A DNA stretch of 44,260 nucleotides from contig SZWC01004937.1 in the NCBI GenBank assembly GCA_023375785.1, positions 73,556 to 117,815 of the forward strand, in the 5' to 3' direction. Positions 20,569-31,026 of this stretch are shown one piece after another. The notes beneath the pieces are model-generated. The model saw nothing but the letters and a program-made list of their open reading frames with translations. It was not told the DNA's origin and searched no databases. This stretch comes from Penium margaritaceum (taxonomy: Eukaryota > Streptophyta > Zygnematophyceae > Desmidiales > Peniaceae). The position numbers and the translations under genes are program-made. The stretch's first letter is position 1, and each line of letters starts with the position of its first letter.

Positions 20569-20820
20569 CCCCGCAAACTTCCCACAATGAGACAGGGCAG
20601 GACGGGTGGATGAAGCTGCAACACTGGAGAAGTAAGTAGGGAGTGCTTAGAGGCACCCACCACGAACAAAAGGTTCCATGGGTGCAGGATCGGGAGGGTC
20701 GTCGAGTGGAGGCAGAGCAAGGACAGTTGGACTAGGCAAAACAGGGGTAAGCGGACTGGATGGGGGAGCAGAGGAGTGTGTAGGAGCCACGCATTCAGAC
20801 AGGAATGGTACAACAAGCAT
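20569..20820 (-). pseudogene. Element E: integrase-RT linker
   Basis: A Pro/Leu-rich minus sequence between integrase and RT, like the linker of F. It contains no motif. Confidence 0.5.
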
Positions 20821-21420
20821 TCAAAAGGGGTGACGGTGTGAGGGAAGGGGCCGTGCGGAACTTGATTCCAGACTCAAGTCATGTAACTCATGGCCTCAAA
20901 GGCAAAAAAAGGCGAGAGACCAGACTCAGACATAAGGGTACGGACGCCATCAGTAAGATTCTGGTTCCAATGTTGAGAGATTCCATTCTACTGGGGTGTG
21001 TAGGGAGCCGAGGTCTCTAAACACACCCCTTGTAACTCAAAGAACCGGGCGGTGGGACCGAGGAACTCACCGTTACGGTCTCTGCAAAAGACTCATAGTG
21101 AGCGCTGACACAAACGATTAGCTTGCACCAGCCACAACTCAATGACCATAGGAATGTCCCTCTTCTAACTAAGAGCAAACATCCTACAAAAATGTGAGAA
21201 ATCATCATTGAGACACAGAACGTAACGCCCAATACCCCCAAGAGAGTCATGAGGAAGAGGGCCCATGACATCAGCGTGAACAAGGTCGATGGGGTGAGAG
21301 GCCTGGGAGTTAGAGGAGGCAAAGGGAGAGCGATGCATTTTTCCCTGGGCACAGTCAAGAGAGTCAGAGGGTCGGGACGACGAAAAAGTGGATGGAGACA
21401 AGCCAACAGCAGTTTAAAGG
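20821..21420 (-). pseudogene. Element E: integrase core
   Basis: Minus frame 21401-21165 gives HPIDLVHADVMGPLPHDSLGG (first Asp) and YVLCLNDDFSHFC. Another frame gives FCRDRNGEFLG (second Asp block, about 21085). The third block reads NGISQHWNQNL near 20975 where NGVAERxNRTL is expected, so the catalytic Glu is Gln. SYMTWVWNQVPHGPFP near 20880 matches element F at 32230-32275. Inactive. Confidence 0.8.
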
Positions 21421-21640
21421 CGGAGCATGATAGTTACAGCATCTGTGTGTACATGGCCAAGACGGCGATGCAAGATTTAGACGTCATTGAGGAAAAGAGA
21501 AGGTGCGACATGGACAAGAGAGGAGCTAAGAGTGGGGGTAGAGGGAGCAAGAAGAGGCACACGGTAAGCCTTTTCACACTTAACCCCCTGCAAGATGACG
21601 CGACCAGCGGAACAAAGACTAATAATGGCAACACCTTGAC
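21421..21640 (-). pseudogene. Element E: GAG-pre-integrase domain
   Basis: One frame reads LHRRLGHVHTDAV near 21470, matching the zinc-binding LWHRRLGH block. The upstream frame 21634-21434 is Leu/Ser-rich and resembles the protease-to-integrase spacer of F (31520-31640). A likely DCxxC pair region merges into the integrase start near 21390. Confidence 0.65.
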
Positions 21641-21768
21641 TGGCTGAGAAATCCATGTCCTGGTTGTTAAGGGATGTCACCAATAGCAAGCTGACTCCAA
21701 GGAAGGCAGGTGCAGAAAGTCACACAAAAACAGCATCACACTAGAACCAGAAAAACAGACAACGCCAA
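21641..21768 (-). pseudogene. Element E: protease, second part
   Basis: Minus GVVCFSGSSVMLFLCDFLHLPSLESA matches the F protease VGVMCFDGPSSPLYLSEVLFVPDLE. It continues the active-site part beyond the inserted LTR (22498 onward). Confidence 0.75.
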
Positions 21769-22492
21769 TGTTGATATGGTGTGCCCCTTGCCATGAGTGC
21801 CGTTGATCGTACTCCCTGGTTCGACCACTGAGGAGTGGTAGAACATCTGATCTGAATTTAGATTTGGATTCCTTGGATTTTTCCATGTAGGATCGAGCTT
21901 TGAATCGCTCGATTTGAGTGTGTATTCAAAATGTTAGCCTAGCCCGAAAAACGGGTGTTGGGTGGGTGGAATCAGGTACCCGCCATGGGTGGCGGGATAT
22001 TCCACCGCCAGGGATCCGAGTTCATTCCTAATGGCCTCCAAATGCTCCAGAGGCATGAATGAGGTGACCATAAGGACCTCCTTGACCAGGATGGACTTCT
22101 CCTTGACTTCTGGGCGAGGAAAGGCGCTTCGACGGGTCATCGTCGAAGCGCCTCCCCTTGTCTAGAGTGCAAGGCCAGGTGGGCGGCTCCACCAAGGGTT
22201 ACTTCGACGGCCGTAGCAGGGGCTCTACTGCTCCGTTTTGGGCGTGCTTGGATGCGTTGGAAAGCTTAGATCACAGGCTATAAGGATCTGATGTAATCTC
22301 ACTATGCTAACTAGCAAAAACGTGTTTCGATTCAGATCTGCTGAATGCGACGAGTTATGCCCACTCTTGCCCGTGATCCTTGTGCCCCACACTCTTCACC
22401 TTTGTTGTCCACTGGCTGCCCAAACCTTGGTAGCGTGCATCACTGAGAGCTATGCATCCTTGAGGGTGCCTCCACACCCACTAGATCCAATA
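21769..22492 (+). mobile_element. Solo LTR of the element A family
   Basis: It begins TGTTGATATGGTGTGCC and ends GATCCAATA (724 bp) and matches the element A 3' LTR (3405-4125, opposite strand) end to end. It is flanked by perfect 5-bp repeats GCCAA (21764-21768 and 22493-22497). It splits the element E protease between the blocks SGQLLLV and GVVCF. Internal sequence has been lost, presumably by LTR-LTR recombination. Confidence 0.9.
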
Positions 22493-22497
22493 GCCAA

Positions 22498-22650
22498 TGC
22501 TCTAGACTAGAAGCAACTGGCCTGAACTAGTGCGCATAGAGCAAACGAAACCAGACGGATCCAAAGAGACAGATGCAAAGCAAACGGAGGTCATGTGGTG
22601 GATGGCTCCAGAGTCGAGGTCCCAGAAGCCACAGGAGATGCGAACATGGG
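22498..22650 (-). pseudogene. Element E: protease active-site part
   Basis: The minus frame ends GFWDLDSGAIHHMTSV...MRTSSGQLLLV. The catalytic D-S-G is preserved and the W-x-x-D-S-G-A-x-H-H-M pattern is clear. The A-family solo LTR begins just beyond. Confidence 0.85.
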
Positions 22651-23556
22651 GAAGAACTCCACATGTGGTAACAGTCCACGACCCATGCATCAGACGCAGA
22701 AAGCAACCTGAGGACGTGACCAGTGGGGTCTCTGTAAAGGACTGTGTCAGTATGACAAGGAGGACCTCTGGCCAATAAAGACACACTGTCACCTCCCTAA
22801 TCGCGAAGGTGAAGGTGTTCGAGAAGAGGTTGTTCCAGCTGGCGCTCTTTGTTGACGGTTGATGCTCACAATGGAGCCGACGGGCCCAAGGGAGGAGGAA
22901 ACCACAGAGGAGGGACATAGGCCAAGAAAGGAGGTCTTGCATGGATGGGCGCTCTATACGGCAGCGGCTATCTCCAAGGATATGGGACGGGTGGAGGAAC
23001 AGAGGAGATGCCAGTGGAGGAGTAGGCCTATGCTCAGGAGCAACTGGAGGACCGAGAGGAGGAGCCGGAGCTGGAGCTGGTGGTGGAGGAAGAAGAGGAG
23101 CCTCTAGTGTGGGCCCAGTGCACATGCATAGCGTGTGGAAGGCCCAGGTCATCAGGGGACGCAGGGCACTTGTGACCAGAATGCTCGGAGGAGCCACGGT
23201 TCTAGCACACAACCTCTCAAGGGACACTGGATGTGGCAGTTTCTTTGGCCTTCCCCTTGCCATATCCACAACCACGCCCGCCTCCACGACCCTAGGAGGC
23301 GAGAGCTGTGGTCGTAGAGCTTTAGGATAAAGAGGACGTAGAGGAGGAGGATGCATTGACAGAGGAAGGAGAGGCGGATGCGGTGGTGATGGCAGCAACC
23401 CCAGCTACTATAGTATAGTAAAGGAGTTTGCTCTGGAGGCTAGTCTACAAAGCGCCAAGCCTCTCAGTGACAAAGTCCTAGAGAGAACCAACACCAGGTG
23501 GGAACTTCACTGGAGCGGGCTGGAAGGTGAGGCCTTGCAGTTCATGACCTTTGACA
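22651..23556 (-). pseudogene. Element E: nucleocapsid region with degenerate CCHC knuckle
   Basis: At 23166-23207 the minus strand has the 14-codon spacing of a zinc knuckle: C, stop, N, R, G, S, S, E, H, S, G, H, K, C. Cys 1, His and Cys 4 remain; Cys 2 is Arg and codon 2 is a stop. Upstream is a Gly/Arg-rich basic stretch. Downstream lies a Pro-rich spacer. The 298-codon frame over 22502-23398 mixes true and shifted sequence. Confidence 0.65.
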
Positions 23557-24240
23557 TCATGGAGAAGGTCGGACTGTTCGGGGATCAACCTGTTGACCAT
23601 GGTGTGCACAGCCAACAGCTGACCGGCGTGGCTTCATAAGCTCACAAAGCAGCTTGAACCCATGTGCCCAGTATGCATCAGCCAATTTTTCAACAAGCAT
23701 CAAAACCTTGTTGAACTGCACAGTGAGGGCACTGTGAGCCGCCTGACCAGTGATGGTGGTGCTACGACGAAGCATGGTGTATGTACAAACTCGGTCAGCT
23801 AGAGGCTCAACAGCAGGGTCAGAATTGTAGGTGCCAACATTGTCAACAAGTCTCTCTGGTGCAGTCATAATGACGGCACGAACATCGCGAGCGAACTCGG
23901 TAGCGACAAGCATGAAAGGTGGGATAGCTGGGAAATAGTACTCCCACATACGTTCCCCCTTAGAGCCAGGCACTGCAGCGAGTCTCCCAAGAGGAGAAGG
24001 CACGCCCCATGGACAGGAGGAGAGGTTGGGAGAAGAAGTTGTGCTTGCGAGAGATAGCGGTAGGTGTGGCGGCAGATGGAGTGACAGTAGTGATCTCAGT
24101 TTCGGTGATGGCTGCGGACAGTGTGGAAACGATACTAGCACTGGTGCCAGCAGAATTAGCAGCGGCTGGGACTGATGCAACAGGAAGGCACTTAAGCACA
24201 ACCGTAGCAACTTTATCAGCAAAGGTGGCGCTATCGTCAT
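23557..24240 (-). pseudogene. Element E: gag (capsid)
   Basis: An open minus frame of 227 codons. It contains MWEYYFPAIPPF, ATEFARDVRAVIMTAPERLV, TVQFNKVLMLVEKLADAYW and FKLLCELM. The order YY, A-R-x-x-R, P-E/R-x-V-V-D, then A-x-Y-W matches the intact gag of element G (about 43620-43910), so this is the same lineage-specific copia gag. Element D carries an older copy. The N-terminal side is interrupted by M2. Confidence 0.7.
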
Positions 24241-24872
24241 TACCCTACTGACTTTGAATTTCGATTTTAACCTTTTTTTTAGTGGTGGAATCTCACCGAA
24301 TTCGATACTTCAATGAATTTATCGAGGCACATAAAAAATTACAGAAGTTAAAAATCAAAATTAGAGTCCCACCAGTCATGTTTCATAATCGGGATGATTC
24401 CAACCTTTGTACTGTAATTAGGAACGTGGGTTATGAGCTCGTTCATCGTTATTTATAAGTGGTGGGTTTTGTTTCATGGTCCGGCAATTCAAATGATTAA
24501 CCGGTGATTTGAATTGCCGGATGACCGTGAGCGTGTGACATGCGGTCATCGCCGCATGTGGAGCGGCGCACTGCGGCTGCGTGTCAGGTACACATGGTCA
24601 AAGATGGCCATGTGTCGATGCCTCGCAACATCTGTCAGGGATCCTGACAGATCGCGCGCGTGGCTACTGAACGCGCACGATGCCGTTTGACCACACACAC
24701 TCTTTTTGCCGAAATGGATAAATTGCACCAGCACCTTTGTCGAATATGAGGTGCAACCCCTTGTGCTTTGACGAATTTAAAGAAAACAGGATATAATTAC
24801 CTGGTCGACGAAATCAAAAAGAATCCTAAATTCACAACTGGTAAAGCTACGAATTTAAAAGCCAGTAGGGTA
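24241..24872. mobile_element. M2: TIR element with a chain of hairpins, 632 bp
   Basis: The left end TACCCTACTGACTTTGAATT and the right end, read on the other strand, TACCCTACTGGCTTTTAAATT form an inverted repeat of about 23 bp. Both ends carry TA, so a TA target duplication (Tc1/mariner type) is possible; no longer duplication is visible. No transposase frame. The core 24480-24676 is a run of five perfect stem-loops. It sits inside the element E gag. Confidence 0.7.
24480..24676. repeat. Five consecutive perfect stem-loops in M2
   Basis: Stems: 24480-24494 with 24507-24521 (15 bp), 24538-24545 with 24552-24559 (8 bp), 24590-24597 with 24608-24615 (8 bp), 24630-24639 with 24643-24652 (10 bp), 24656-24661 with 24671-24676 (6 bp). 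Stem sequences are unrelated to each other. Confidence 0.9.
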
Positions 24873-26330
24873 CCAAGATGGAGGCGATCTTCAGCCTTTT
24901 GCTGAGCCTCACAAGGTTTAGCTGGCGCTATAGATCCGCTATGACTGACTCGTCGTCACCATACATGGTGACAATGACGAGGTCCTGGTGGAAGATTTTT
25001 GGTAGATTTTCCCCCACCCCGGTGGACGTGGAAAAACAGGGAGTGCCCAAGGCAGGAAGAAAGTGTGGTGCAGGACAGCCCGATCCCGGTCAAACAAGCA
25101 AACCACCACAAGGGAAGAGAGTAAGGAGCTAGAAAAATTGCAGAAGCAATACAGGCAAGGGGATCCTTATGAGGCAACTCGAGGTGAGGGAGCACGCAAG
25201 AAGGCAAGGAGTGGTTGTACAGCAGCGGTAGTTGCAGTAGAGAGAACAGAGACAATGGATGCATTATCGACCACCAGAGCATGAGCTTTGATGGTAACTG
25301 CTGCGTCCAAGGTGGTGAGTGATGCAACTACGGTATGGCTGCTATGAAAACGCTGGTGACAGCAGATGGAGCAGATGAAGCAAAGGTGACAACAACGGAG
25401 GGAGAGGTGCGAATGGCAGAAGTGGCCGCAGACACGGTGGATGCTGCAGAGATAGTAGCCGAGGCAACAGTGGAAGCGGTTGCAGCAACTTGCGTACAAA
25501 TGTCTGTAGATGCGGCAGCAACTGGGCCAGTTTCAACCGCCGCCTCGGTGTATGATTTGGCAGCACGTCCAGTTGAGGTAGAGGTGGGGGCATGAGAAGC
25601 ACAAGGGACGGCAGCAAGTGTTGCGGCTGTTACAGCAGCAACGTCAATCACAGCCGATGCAGTGTGTGTGACCCTGTGTGCGAGATCAACCACTTCTTGA
25701 CCCAAGACAGAGGACAGGTAGGTCAACGTGACGACCACCTCGGTGACGGTGTGCGGTTGCTGAACCCCCCCAGTGAAGCTTGGAAGAGAATAGCTTACCG
25801 AGGTTTGCCGGGTGGACTGCGATAGCAACACAGGTAGCCTTGGCAGCAGAAGCATCACGCTAGATATGGCGTTGCCGCGTCGAGCTCCCCGCGTCGTATC
25901 CGCCACGAGGTGCAGCGTTGGGAACCTCCTAGTGTGCCAGCGTGACGGCGTGTTCCACTGCAGTGATGGAGCTAGGACGGGACGGCGGTGGCAGCCTGCA
26001 AAGAGGACCGCCAAGAGGACCAGTGGTGTGGCAGGCTGAAATGGCATTGTAGTTTGTTGATCCAGCTGCCACGTTGTTGACGCGGCTGGCGGTGCAAAGT
26101 GCGGTTGCTGATGCCGCAGCTGCCCCGGCTGCCACACCGCGGACGTAACGTGCAATGCGGCATCCACTTGCTGTTGTCTCTGCCGCTGCTGCTGCTGCTG
26201 GTGTTGTTGCCACGTTGTGTGGTGGCAGCGGCCACCGTTGCTGGTGGACGTCGAATGGTGCGCTCAATACACCTCGATGGGACCACCTGTCGAATGGTGC
26301 CCTCAATGCAACTCAATGGGGCCGCTGATC
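24873..26330 (-). pseudogene. Element E: gag N-terminal low-complexity region and leader
   Basis: The minus frame 26167-25328 (279 codons) is rich in Ala, Thr, Ser and Val in its second half, like the Ala-rich start of D gag. The reverse strand reads as repetitive too. 26160-26220 is a CTG-rich stretch on plus (CAG on minus), matching the CAG-rich leaders of F and G. The boundary of leader and gag is not clear and no start codon can be fixed. Confidence 0.45.
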
Positions 26331-26405
26331 TTCAGCCAAGGCACCGACAAGAAGGGCAGGTGACACAAAGAGAAGGAGATGGCTGCTGGCCTAGGGAGGA
26401 CCAGC

Positions 26406-26584
26406 TGTTGGCCTAGATGTGACCGCCCGCCAACAAAGGCTCGTTGCCAAATTCAAAATCAGAGAGAGAAATCACGATGAAGCAGTCGGCAAGGTCATCT
26501 TCTCTCTGGTCAGAAACCTGCATCAGTAAGGTGAGTATGCAACGAGGCTAGAGGTCACCGTATGGTACTAACAAAAAAGCAACA
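26406..26584 (-). repeat. Element E 5' LTR, degraded
   Basis: The right 106 bases (26478-26584) match the E 3' LTR at about three quarters identity and end in the same CAACA. Left of this the match fades; TGTTGG at 26406 is the nearest plausible end. It is followed outside by GGCTG. Confidence 0.45.
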
Positions 26585-27468
26585 GGCTGGATAGAAGCTT
26601 CCACCAAACTTGTAGTGGATACTGCTGCTGCTGCGGATCCTGCAGTTGAATTGTGCAAGCACCTAATTTTGCCGGTAACCGCCGTGGCTACGATGCTACG
26701 AAAGGAACTCCATAGCTTGGATCTATGGGAGTGGAAGAAGCAACTTTCCTTGCTTGTCCCTCAACCCGTTGTACTCATTCTAGCAGTCAGGATGTCTGGA
26801 GAATGACAAGGCAGGACACATTGCAGGAGTGCACACACATGGAAATGACACCATGGCTCCACAGGTTGGTCATGAATTAGCGAAGAAACGCGAAAGGCAC
26901 AAGGATAGATCGGGAGAGTGCGAGCGAGAGTGGTTGAAGAGGCTACATGGATATCTTGCATGGGGGCGAGGATTCCACCCACGAGATTGAGCCCAACCAC
27001 ACGGATTTGAACTCAGTGGCGGCAAATCATGCCACTGAACACACTACCTTTGGGGATCAGCAACCCGCAAAAACATCAAACAATCCCCCAGCATCCAAGA
27101 TAAATCAATGGCACATTGACCACGAGCGCATGCAGTATGCATGCGCGGTTCGCGTGTAGAACTAAAGGGCAAAGCTGGAAAGTACCCGATAGTGCAACTG
27201 GATAAGGGCCACCAAAATGTTTCGGACAGCATCCTTCAGTTTCGGAATGCAGACACTTCTTCAACGAAGCACTGGTTTGCCGACGTTCAAACCTCAATAA
27301 TCCGGACTCAATGTTTCAATTTTGGAACGGGATTGACGATCATCGTCGCTCCGATGGAGTTCTCTCACGGGAATCAGTTTTTTCATCCACGTTTATCCTG
27401 CTACTGAATACGCGAACGGCACGGATGCTTTGTTGGAATCTATGTGAAATGTGATTCCGACAGAAAAT
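26585..27468. other. Sequence between elements E and F
   Basis: No domain is recognised. The left part should be the continuation of the C 3' LTR, and the right part continues the leader of minus-strand element I, which F interrupts. Minus sequence near 27045-27004 has a tRNA-like GAGTTCAAATCC with a CAGTGGC/GCCACTG stem next to it. Confidence 0.4.
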
Positions 27469-27473
27469 CCACG

Positions 27474-28309
27474 TGTTGTGATTTGTGATGTACTTGTTGA
27501 CCTGTATAGTTTATTGTGACCACTCAGCTGTGTCCATGCCCGTGCACATCCCTGATGCGGACCCAGGTGGCACCCATGCGTTTTCTGGTGGTGGACAACC
27601 AGCTTGGAGCTGACCGACAACCATCCAAGATTCCTGGACGCTGTCTAGGACCTTCTGCAGTTTTTTCTGCAGCACACAGGATTTTGTCGGTGGACTGGCC
27701 GTGAGCCCGACTTGCATGTTTTTGCATTGTGTGTCCACCATTTGATTCCGGATGCATGCATGTGACCAGTCCTAGCGTCAGGCTTGTGATTCTGCACCTC
27801 TAGGTTCAGGCGGCGTAGCGTTCTGACTTGTCTACGCAGAGCTGCGGCCAAAACAGAAGTTTTGGGCCGGTTTTAGGACATATCTTGCACTGCCGCGTGC
27901 AATACCCGCCGTGCGATACCCGCCGTGGCAGGTACTTATGCCATGGACCTGTCATTTGTCATTTCTCTCTGCAAATTCTATTGAAGCATTATGACACTTT
28001 GCCTTGTGTCTCCTAGCCAGACCCTTGCCATTGTGTGTACGACTTGTGACTGTCATCACCGTTTAACAAGACATTGACGCCTAGTCACTGCCACGTGCGA
28101 TACCCGCCGTGGGAGGTGCTTATGCCATGGACCTGTCATTTTTCATTTCTCTCTGCAAATTCTATTGAAGCATTATGACACTTTGCCTTGTGTCTCCTAG
28201 CCAGACCCTTACCATTGTGTGTACGACTTGTAACTGTCGTCACCGTCTAACAAGACATTGACGCCTAGTCACCGGCAAAGTCGCTAGGAAGCTTCCACGC
28301 ATCTTCTTA
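27474..28309 (+). repeat. Element F 5' LTR with internal duplication
   Basis: It begins TGTTGTGATTTGTGATG, like the F 3' LTR start (34823), and ends GCATCTTCTTA where the 3' LTR has GCATCTTCCCA. It contains two tandem copies of a 184-bp unit (27911-28094 and 28095-28278). The element G LTR has one copy and is about 200 bp shorter. Confidence 0.85.
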
Positions 28310-28321
28310 TCGTATCAAAGT
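28310..28321 (+). promoter_or_regulatory. Element F primer-binding site, degenerate
   Basis: TCGTATCAAAGT follows the LTR directly. It differs at three or four positions from TGGTATCAGAGC, which element G keeps intact at the same place. Confidence 0.75.
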
Positions 28322-29376
28322 GGCCAGACCTCTCTCGCTGAGCCTTGCCGCAGAGACGCAGTACCGGCAGCGGCAGTGAGAGTCACCGCCGCCGCCGTAT
28401 CGTGGGACTCGTTGCAGTCGCTTTTCAGGAGCGACATCACAACGCAGTCCCCACCACCTCACCGGGTGAGATGCGCCAGTTACTAGCTCCAGCAGCCAAG
28501 CCGAGCAGCAGGAGCAGCAGCACTGAGTGGCAGCAGCAGCTGTGTCTGGCTGGGCATTCTCACCAAAAAAGAAAAAAGACAAGGCTCCCAAAAGCAGCTC
28601 ACAACGCAAAGCGGCGGCTGCGAGCTGCAGCAGCGCGCAGCGCAAAGCGGTGACTGCGATCAGCAGCAACGTGCAACGCGAAGTGGTGGCTGTGATCAGC
28701 AGCAGCGTGCAGTGGCAGCAGCAGTGAGCAGCGGCAATGGCAGCGAGCAGAACCAGCGGCAGCAGTAGCCGCGGTCAGCAGCAACAGCACTGTGACAGCA
28801 GCACTAGCATTACGCTTGTTGCAGCGCTAGCAGCAACAGCAGCAGCAGCAGCATTGGAGCAGCGCCAATAGCATTGCAGCAGCAGCAATAGCTACAGCAG
28901 TGGAGCAGTAGTAGCAGTGCCCGTAGCGGCAGCAGTACTGCGCAGCAGCAGTCACGGCTGTTGCGCTGCACAACAGTGCTACGCAAAAACTGCTGCACAG
29001 CAGCTTCATTGCGCAGCTGCACAGATTCTGTGCAGCCGTGCAGATTCTACGCAGCTGTAAGATTTTGTAGAGCTGCACAGATTCTGCGCAGTTGCGTAGC
29101 TGTACAACCGTGCAAGGGGGTGACGATGTCCCACCCTCCCGCTGAGGAGTTCGCATGACTCCCACACAAAAAACAATTGTGCTGACATCAGAATTTTCCT
29201 TGTTGACATCATCAGGTCCGTGCTGACATCAACATGGACCTGTTGACGTCAGCACTTGCCTTTGTCAAATTTTAGGGTCCGGAGGTCAGACGTTTCCATT
29301 GTTTCAATTCCTCGAGAACCACTTACGGTTTTGTAATCCGATGGGATTGACATCCTGGTCCATACTGAGTGTTGAC
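28322..29376 (+). other. Element F leader with CAG-rich tract and palindrome array
   Basis: About 1 kb untranslated. The first 180 bases match the element I leader (minus, 36067-35900). Bases 28490-28980 are dominated by CAG-type triplets. Four copies of a GCTGACRTCAGC-like palindrome lie at 29181, 29202, 29222 and 29242, spaced about 20 bases. The same organisation precedes G gag. The short frames in the tract are compositional. Confidence 0.7.
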
Positions 29377-30605
29377 ATGGCCCTGACCGGTGACAAGGAC
29401 AAAGGACCACCAGATCCCTCTTCCTCCTCGTCAGGGGTCATGAGCCCATGCTCGCAGGCTAGTGAGGACCTGCGGAGTCACCAGGATGACATGTGTTGCC
29501 TACAGCAGCAGTAGACCGACGCCATCCGCACGCTCACTGGTCTTCTTCGTGGTCAGTCCACGGTCCCACAGTAAACCTCCGAGGGAGTCAGCAGTGTCAC
29601 ACCTTCTGCATAGTAGTCAGCATCTACGCCGAGGAGAGCAGCAGGAGAGGACCCGCCACTTCTTGATCCTTTGAATGAGGACCCTGACATGCCAGGTATG
29701 GAGGATGACACTCCCGAGAGAGAGATTCGCGTACTTCAGGAGAGTCTCCGCCAGTTGCAGACGCAGTCTAGTTCCCTGTTCTCAGAGAGCCGATGCTCGC
29801 CTGATCACTACCTCGGCGACTTTCCTCATCCCGGTGTCTTGCCTATCCCTTGTCCTTCCTAGCCTGTGGTTGCTCTCCCTACGAAGCGGCAACCTAAGGA
29901 CTTCGAGATACCGCCCCCATAATACGTCAACAAGGACGGCTTTGACTGCTAGGAGACCCTCTTCCAAGTCTGGGCCACTTCGGAGGGGATATGGCCCTAC
30001 TATTACAGTCCTTACCAGGTTACGGAATGGGTTCAGGTGCAGAAATTTGCTCAGGCGATGCACAGACTCCTTTACGTCATGTCGCGCGAGACTGTTGTGG
30101 ACTTTCGTACTTTCCTTGGAGAGGCCAGCATCGGCATGGGTGCTGGGACCTGGCATTGTCCCTGCTTGCTGCAGAGACCCACGCCACCTGTGCAGCTCAC
30201 ATTCGTGCCTTCCACTCCCTTCGTCAGAGACTTGCCGAGCCTGCAGCCAATTACTGGTAACGTGCCATGTGCACCTACACGCGCCTTTGGACCTCAAGAG
30301 GTACACAGCTGTGGACGCTTCGCACGCTCATGATCGAAGTTCTTCTAGTGCACGTAGACATCTTCTTGGGGTACAGCGACACAGTGCTTGAGCCCTTCTC
30401 CACCTCCCTTCAGCTTCTTCCTTGGGTGCATCAGCTTTTTCTCCAGGTGACTTCCATTCGTGAGGCAGCCGTGGCCCATCAAGAGAGTCCCCTTACTACA
30501 GCGGTCATTGCGTCGCCACCGACGCCCCTCCTACACTCCACTTCTTCATCCTCTGGCACATCCTCCTCTTCCCCTTCCATCGCACGCCCGACTCAGGTGT
30601 AGGGT
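29377..30605 (+). pseudogene. Element F: gag
   Basis: It starts at the ATG at 29377, matching the G gag start in context (GACATG). It aligns with the G gag along its length: GDKDKGPPDPSSSSSGV at the N-terminus, DTPEREIRVLQESLRQLQT, FQVWATSEGIWPYYYSPYQ, RETVVDFRTFLGEA. First stop at 29512 is TAG where G has CAG; others at about 29863 (TAG for CAG) and 29950 (TAG for TGG), plus TAA near 29572 and 29921. Frameshift after 30130. It would form the capsid. Confidence 0.85.
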
Positions 30606-31026
30606 GTGGAAGCAACGGCATAGGGGAAGAAGAACAGACGGAGGCGTGGTTCGGGCCAACAGCAGTCGCAGCCGTAGCAATCATCGGGCGGTAGCAGTGG
30701 ACATACTGTTCATTGCTACAAATGTGTCGGCGCTCATCGCTACACCGAATGCGAGCAGCCGCTCGACTAGGCACGGATCGCTCACGCTCTACAAGCTGCA
30801 CACGCGCAGTCGTCTGCGTTGAGCAGCACAGCCTCTTGTCATACGGCAACCACGAACACAACAATTCCTGGTTCCCCACAGACAAGCAGTGGCGACCCGG
30901 ACCCACGTGACCACATCATCACCGAGCTCCGTCAGCTTCTGGCCCTTTGCTCTCAGGGAGATGTGAGTGTGTCGTCGCGGTTGGGTGGTTCACAAACTTT
31001 TTATTTGTTTTTCCTCGTAGCTCGTA
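30606..31026 (+). pseudogene. Element F: nucleocapsid zinc knuckle
   Basis: At 30714-30752 one frame gives CYKCVGAHRYTEC, a CX2CX3HX4C knuckle with all four ligands and one residue less than usual in the loop. A basic Arg/Gln-rich stretch precedes it. Downstream is a Ser/Thr-rich spacer leading to the protease. It would bind genomic RNA. Confidence 0.75.

Noticed and set aside
22502..23398. A separate 298-codon Pro-rich minus gene
   Set aside because: Its end contains the E protease active site and its middle is a shifted reading of the nucleocapsid region, so it is part of element E.
27004..27045. tRNA gene on minus
   Set aside because: Only a T-arm-like GTTCAAATCC and one stem are visible; no acceptor or complete D-arm could be folded.
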